From assembly GCA_964612675.1 (NCBI GenBank), contig CAZTDD010000029.1, forward strand, positions 1 through 57,634: a stretch of DNA of 57,634 nt. The letters run 5' to 3'. This document shows positions 53,905 to 57,634 of this stretch, piece by piece. Under the pieces are notes generated by a model. That model was not told where the DNA came from and searched no databases. It worked only from the letters and a program-made list of their open reading frames with translations. The stretch's first letter is position 1. Each line of letters begins with the position of its first letter. Position numbers and translations under genes: made by a program. This DNA is from CAZTDD01 sp964612675. GTDB lineage: Bacteria; Hinthialibacterota; Hinthialibacteria; Hinthialibacterales; JAKPRU01.

Positions 53905-54681
53905 TCAGTCGGAGAGGCCGAAAAATCGATTCGCATTGGTTCGGGAAAGGGATGCGAGCGCCGCTACATCGGTCTCTCGCCACTCTGAAACCTTTGTCGC
54001 CGTATGCAAAAGGTAGGATGGTTCACAACGCCGTCCCCGCCTCGGCACCGGCGACAGATACGGACAGTCGGTTTCGATCAACAGGCGGTCTTCCGGCGTT
54101 GCTTCAACACAAGGTCTCAGCTCTTTACCGTTTGGAAACGTGACAATTCCCGAAAACGAGACATACAAACCGTACTCGAAGGCCGTTGTTAACGTTTCAA
54201 GGCCCCCTGTATAGCAGTGAAGGACCCCCTTCTTCGGTGGAACATCGGCGAGAATCCGCAATAAGTCCTCGTCGCAGGCCCTCGAATGGATGATGACAGG
54301 CAGCTGAAGTTCGTTGGCGAGATCGATCTGAGCGCGGAAGACTCTTTGCTGAAGGTCGTGTTGTCCTATCGGGTGATGATATTCAAGCCCTGTTTCTCCG
54401 ATGGCCGCCACACGCGGCGAAGTAGCGAGCTCGCGCAACCGTTCAACATAGTCGTCCGGAGCGTTAATCGAATCATGCGGCGAAACACCGACCGCAGCGA
54501 ATAATCCATCGAATCGTTCACTCAATTGAATGGCGGCAACGCTACTGTCCAAATCGTAGCCGACGACAATCGCACGCTCGATCCCCGAGCGCCGACTTTC
54601 CGTCCAAACCCGGTCGACATCTTCCGCAAAGGCAGGCGAATTCAGGTGAGTGTGACTATCGAATAGCCGTAGATCTTCCAT
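53905..54681 (-). CDS. tatD: TatD family DNase
   Basis: A 258-residue metal-dependent hydrolase of the TatD family, full length. 'LFDSHTHLN' gives His10 and His12 as metal ligands, 'AIGETGLEYHH' the Glu ligand, 'PVIIHSRACDEDLLRIL' and 'GVLHCYTGG' further His ligands, and 'LLIETDCPYLSPVPRRGRRC' the Asp and substrate loop. It has 3'-5' exonuclease activity on DNA or RNA, used in DNA repair and quality control. Its start lies 30 bases after lexA on the same strand, so the two are probably co-transcribed and thus under SOS control. Confidence 0.93.
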   Translation of the reverse strand: MEDLRLFDSHTHLNSPAFAEDVDRVWTESRRSGIERAIVVGYDLDSSVAAIQLSERFDGLFAAVGVSPHDSINAPDDYVERLRELATSPRVAAIGETGLEYHHPIGQHDLQQRVFRAQIDLANELQLPVIIHSRACDEDLLRILADVPPKKGVLHCYTGGLETLTTAFEYGLYVSFSGIVTFPNGKELRPCVEATPEDRLLIETDCPYLSPVPRRGRRCEPSYLLHTATKVSEWRETDVAALASLSRTNANRFFGLSD

Positions 54682-54711
54682 CGCCCCAGGAAATCACAAA
54701 GCAACATCCGT

Positions 54712-55356
54712 TCAAAGGGCTCGTATCAAACCAACCACAACACCAATCAGTGCGATATCGTGACCGTTTCCGTCTTCACCGCTCAGGACGATGGGCTCGT
54801 AATTCGGGTTGGCCGGTTCCAGCAGGATATTTTTGTTATCGCGACGCAGCCGCTTCACAGTCGCCTCATCGTCGATTCGCGCGACCACTACCTCTCCATC
54901 GTTGGCACTGGGCTGCGGACGAACGATAACAACGTCGCCGTTATGAATACCGGCCTCAATCATACTGTCGCCTTTGACCCTCAGGCCGAACAAATCGACA
55001 TTGCCGCGCCTGCCGAAGAATTCCGGGTCGATAATCACATCTCCTTCGCGAATATCGGCGGCGGCATAGTCTGTCGCGCCCGCCGGAACACCACCGAGAA
55101 TCGGCAGGTTATACAGTTTCTCAGTCGGCGGCGCGAGCTGAATCGTGCGCTTTACACCTCGCGATCGGTAGCGGCTGATCTCGAGGTAGCCCTTTTCACG
55201 AAGCTTGTGCAGGTGATACCGCGCACCGTTCGTTGACGAGATCCCGAACCGTTTGCATATCTCCCGCAGCGTCGGGGGAAACCCGTGCTTATTTGAAAAG
55301 CTGTCAATGTAGCGCAGAATCTTTCTCTGTTTCGGAGATATATCTCTGGCCATCAT
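54712..55356 (-). CDS. lexA: LexA repressor
   Basis: A 214-residue SOS repressor. An N-terminal winged helix-turn-helix ('SNKHGFPPTLREICKRFGIS' and 'GARYHLHKLREKGYLEI') reads the operator. The autocleavage site is Ala92-Gly93 in 'GGVPAGATDY', and the catalytic dyad is Ser131 ('VKGDSMIEAG') and Lys168 ('DEATVKRLRR'). RecA-DNA filaments trigger self-cleavage and induce DNA-repair genes. AAGGAG precedes two adjacent ATGs (55356 and 55353); either may be used. Two similar palindromic sites lie just upstream, so it represses itself. tatD follows. Confidence 0.95.
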   Translation of the reverse strand: MMARDISPKQRKILRYIDSFSNKHGFPPTLREICKRFGISSTNGARYHLHKLREKGYLEISRYRSRGVKRTIQLAPPTEKLYNLPILGGVPAGATDYAAADIREGDVIIDPEFFGRRGNVDLFGLRVKGDSMIEAGIHNGDVVIVRPQPSANDGEVVVARIDDEATVKRLRRDNKNILLEPANPNYEPIVLSGEDGNGHDIALIGVVVGLIRAL

Positions 55357-55382
55357 TGCTTCTCCTTACCGGACATACCTAT

Positions 55383-55422
55383 TGTACGCATGTTCAAGAG
55401 CATTGTACTGACCATGTGTTCA
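55383..55422. promoter_or_regulatory. two likely LexA operators
   Basis: TGTACGCATGTTCA (55383-55396) and TGACCATGTGTTCA (55409-55422) share the half-site TGTTCA and an inverted partner TG[TA]-[AC]-C, spaced 26 bases start to start. They resemble the Bacillus-type SOS box (CGAAC-N4-GTTCG). They lie 27-66 bases before lexA, in the gap shared with the lipoprotein gene at 55547. Confidence 0.65.
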
Positions 55423-55546
55423 GTGTCAAGTGTAGATGTACCGGATTTTGATCGCCCGAATGCCGATCACGGCTGAAATTGGCTTTGACGACAGGGCGAG
55501 ATAGAATGAACGGGCCGGAAAATGTCACATGCGAAAGGATGGTCCG

Positions 55547-56290
55547 ATGATCTCAGCTCAATTGAACCGACGTACGCTCTTGCTCGGAATTCCCGCACTG
55601 GGAGTCTGTACCGCGGGATGCGCCGGCACAGGAGAACGCTCTGCCCGGCAAGGACCGACACTGCCGCGACCCGACTCTTCTTCTCAATTAGGGGATTGGA
55701 CGGATTTCTCGTATACGGAGCGGGTTTTTGACGATCTCCGTGAGTTTGCAGTAAAGATGGTGCCCGTGATTCGCCGAGCATTCATGGGCGGAGACAGGAT
55801 CGCTGAAGTGATTCTGGAGGATCCGCCTGTTACGGTTGAAGGCCATAATGATTGGTCCGGTGAATGGCAAGGCGATTTTCTCGGATTCAATCCGGACGGC
55901 TCAAAACAGTACGACATCCATGTTCGTCATATCTGGGAATCGATGGTCAGTCACATTCGTAACGGTCGCACATATAATGTACAGCCCGTTCATATGGTCC
56001 ACCATAACGGTCAATCTCTGGTCTACGAACAAGCTTACAACGTGGTGTTCCGCGAACGATTGTTCGGTGTGGTGTTCAATGAGCGGGAAGGCGCCGTGCC
56101 CCATATGGGGTATGTGATCGGTCCCGGACACCTCGTATGGGTCAGGGAAGGGATTGTGTTCTCTGAGTGGCTGCGCGACCTTGTGGGAGGACGACGTCTC
56201 TATTCCATTCGTGGTTTTTTCGTCGATCCAGACTATCGTGATGATATGACTCGCCTGCGTTGGATGGAGGGATGGTATTACAGCGTGTGA
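55547..56290 (+). CDS. lipoprotein with Tat-like signal, unknown function
   Basis: A 247-residue protein. The N-terminus 'LNRRTLLLGIPALGVCTAGC' combines an RR motif with a lipobox Cys (about residue 25), so it is a membrane-attached lipoprotein exported folded or via Sec. The body has no family I recognise; 'FGVVFNEREGAVPHMGYVIG' and 'RGFFVDPDYRDDMTRLRWME' are notable segments. ATG 55547 is preferred because AAAGGA lies 8 bases upstream, while ATG 55529 has no site. It lies next to the LexA operators and might be SOS-controlled. A hairpin follows at 56306-56337. Confidence 0.7.
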   Translation: MISAQLNRRTLLLGIPALGVCTAGCAGTGERSARQGPTLPRPDSSSQLGDWTDFSYTERVFDDLREFAVKMVPVIRRAFMGGDRIAEVILEDPPVTVEGHNDWSGEWQGDFLGFNPDGSKQYDIHVRHIWESMVSHIRNGRTYNVQPVHMVHHNGQSLVYEQAYNVVFRERLFGVVFNEREGAVPHMGYVIGPGHLVWVREGIVFSEWLRDLVGGRRLYSIRGFFVDPDYRDDMTRLRWMEGWYYSV

Positions 56291-56305
56291 AGATGTTTAG
56301 CGGGA

Positions 56306-56337
56306 AGAGAGGGGCGACCAAACGGCCGCCCCTCTCT
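56306..56337. terminator. hairpin between convergent genes
   Basis: AGAGAGGGGCG (56306-56316) pairs perfectly with CGCCCCTCTCT (56327-56337) around a 10-base loop. It has no T-run. It probably ends transcription from the lipoprotein gene and the FG-GAP gene on the other strand. Confidence 0.6.
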
Positions 56338-56346
56338 ATGTACGTC

Positions 56347-57414
56347 TTATCGCAGAATTTCCCAATTCTCGACTGCTTGTACCTGCGGAGGCGGAGCATG
56401 GAGTCCGAAAATGTGCCCCGGGCTGATGCCGAAAGGCTCTCCCCAGACTCTCGTTTCAAGAAGATAATCGACCTCTACAAGGTCGTCGCCTTTTTTCTCG
56501 AACCAGAAGACGGTACTCCACGGACCTTCCCAACCGGTCGTATTGATCAAGTCCAACTGGTCGTCTCCGTCGACATCACAGGCACACACACCTTCTGAGC
56601 CCGTCCCCGGCCAGGCAGCCCAAAGCTCCTGCAGCTCGTCCGCCCAATCATCCGGAGATAGTCGTTCGATCAATTGAATCGCCGTTCCGGCTGGACTGTC
56701 TCCGTAGAACATTTTCCCGACGACAAAGTCCATGTCGCCGTCCGCGTCGTAATCACAGACAGTCAATCCGGTGATCCCGCCGGGGCCGGGATGGCTGCCT
56801 CCCCAGTTCAGTTTTCGACTGAACGCGAGCACCGGATCGCCCGCGGGTTCAAGTAACCCTTCCGCGGTCACCGTGAATACGCGGTCGAAGATATCGCACA
56901 TCATGCTGTTGGGACCGTCGGCATCGTTGTCCTCGATCCAGGCGATATGAATCTCGCCGCCGTCCTGGTAAATGTCCACACCGAGCGGACTCACATCCGG
57001 CGGAGTTGTGAACAGCGGCGGCTGCACCAATTCCCATTCACCAATCTCATTGAGTTTCCGGTGCTGGAACTCCGTTCCCAGGCTCGGAAAGTGTTTGTTG
57101 CCTTTCGAAACTGTGAGGATCGCGCTGCGTTCGTCGGTGCCGGGAAGCACCATCATATCCATTCCCATGTCGTACACATTTCCGAAGTAATCTTCATCCG
57201 CCACTTCCGGTGGGGCCACGTATTGCGATTCCGGTTCCCAAATTCCGTCTTGTGCGTAATACGTCCACTTGATGATCTCATACCCTACATCAACTGAACC
57301 GTCATCCCACGAAGTCGTCCAGATTGTGAGTCCATCTTTCACCGTGTCCTGGGCTACCGCTCCAGGCGATAGAAGACAAAGAACGAGAGACGCCATCAAC
57401 ACCGAATACTTCAT
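56347..57414 (-). CDS. secreted FG-GAP/VCBS repeat protein
   Basis: A 355-residue exported protein with signal MKYSVLMASLVLCLLSPGAV and cleavage near 'AVAQ'. At least two clear Asp-rich repeats are visible: 'LTVCDYDADGDMDFVVGKMF' and 'VCACDVDGDDQLDLINTTGW', with 'WIEDNDADGP' as a weaker one. The rest may be further blades of a propeller. The sensor or ligand is unknown. AAGGAGG lies 5 bases before the ATG. It is the third FG-GAP protein in the window. An inverted-repeat element lies upstream at 57494-57578. Confidence 0.8.
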   Translation of the reverse strand: MKYSVLMASLVLCLLSPGAVAQDTVKDGLTIWTTSWDDGSVDVGYEIIKWTYYAQDGIWEPESQYVAPPEVADEDYFGNVYDMGMDMMVLPGTDERSAILTVSKGNKHFPSLGTEFQHRKLNEIGEWELVQPPLFTTPPDVSPLGVDIYQDGGEIHIAWIEDNDADGPNSMMCDIFDRVFTVTAEGLLEPAGDPVLAFSRKLNWGGSHPGPGGITGLTVCDYDADGDMDFVVGKMFYGDSPAGTAIQLIERLSPDDWADELQELWAAWPGTGSEGVCACDVDGDDQLDLINTTGWEGPWSTVFWFEKKGDDLVEVDYLLETRVWGEPFGISPGHIFGLHAPPPQVQAVENWEILR

Positions 57415-57493
57415 CGAATCCTCCTTAGATTTTCATTCTGTTGGGTTTTTCTATCGCGATTACGTATTTTCTTCTCAGAAAACGCTCCCGAAT

Positions 57494-57578
57494 CCGTCAT
57501 TCCCGGGAGCGAAGCGACGTGGGAATCTCGCCGTTGAATGGGAAAAACGAGATGGCCACGCTTCGCTCGCCATGACGG
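57494..57578. repeat. intergenic inverted-repeat element (GTCATTCCCGGGAGC type)
   Basis: CCGTCAT (57494-57500) and ATGACGG (57572-57578) form the outer arms, and GAGCGAAGCG (57507-57516) pairs with CGCTTCGCTC (57559-57568). The sequence CATTCCCGGGAGCGAAGCGA resembles a repeat common in metagenomic bacterial genomes. It lies near the right end of the window. Confidence 0.6.
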
Positions 57579-57634
57579 CAACGGGGACCGCGTTTTCTTC
57601 CTCAAATCACCGGCCTCGCCGGCCCGGGGCTCGC

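Noticed and set aside
57411..57605. 64-codon minus-strand frame near the right end
   Set aside because: It is made of the inverted-repeat element and ends inside the FG-GAP gene start; such repeats often create short frames.

Overview
The window carries only protein-coding genes, repeats and regulatory sites; I saw no rRNA, tRNA or CRISPR array. Gene content points to a Gram-negative, heterotrophic bacterium from a little-cultured phylum of the Hydrogenedentota / Sumerlaeota / Omnitrophota / Planctomycetota kind. The signs are several stand-alone pseudopilins with a near-identical N-terminus, Tat-exported sugar enzymes, many secreted FG-GAP proteins, an RlpA lipoprotein, a PpiC-type periplasmic isomerase, a CRTAC1 protein, a corrinoid protein and a UroD-like methyltransferase homologue. 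The assignment is an inference from gene style, not from a marker gene.

Layout. 1-5.1 kb: a secreted DUF4185-like protein, a frameshifted pilin-like gene, a Tat-exported L-fucose isomerase-family protein, a pseudopilin and a DUF4258/DUF2283 pair. 5.2-17.6 kb: a secreted C69 dipeptidase and a 10.6 kb gene for a giant exported protein. That protein has three tandem seven-bladed beta-propellers, Pro/Thr linkers, and seven copies of a C-terminal module I cannot assign to a named family. 18-25 kb: an aldolase-like protein, a CgeB-type glycosyltransferase, an agarase-like glycoside hydrolase and a bactofilin. 25-29.8 kb: two more pseudopilins, a corrinoid protein, an Mth938-like protein, and an operon of CDP-alcohol phosphatidyltransferase, a small membrane protein and a DUF89 protein. 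29.9-38.2 kb: a BNR protein, a nitroreductase, and two adjacent ECF sigma / anti-sigma systems, one of them controlling a DUF4097 envelope protein. 38-48.9 kb: Fic protein, an ArsA-like ATPase with a small partner and a PpiC isomerase, an alcohol dehydrogenase, a radical SAM protein, a coiled-coil protein of unknown function, fmt, a UroD-like protein and RlpA. 49-57.6 kb: a polytopic membrane protein, a CRTAC1 protein, HU, TatD, LexA with two likely operators, a lipoprotein and a last FG-GAP protein.

How the parts fit. Most of the window serves the cell surface and carbohydrate use: export by Sec, Tat or lipoprotein routes, surface display on beta-propellers, envelope stress sensing by ECF sigma factors, and periplasmic folding. 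Housekeeping genes (lexA, hup, tatD, fmt) lie in short operons between them. Intergenic spaces carry several families of inverted-repeat elements. Two genes show a single-base disruption next to an otherwise intact reading frame: the giant gene between signal peptide and body, and the pilin-like gene. Both could be real mutations or assembly errors.
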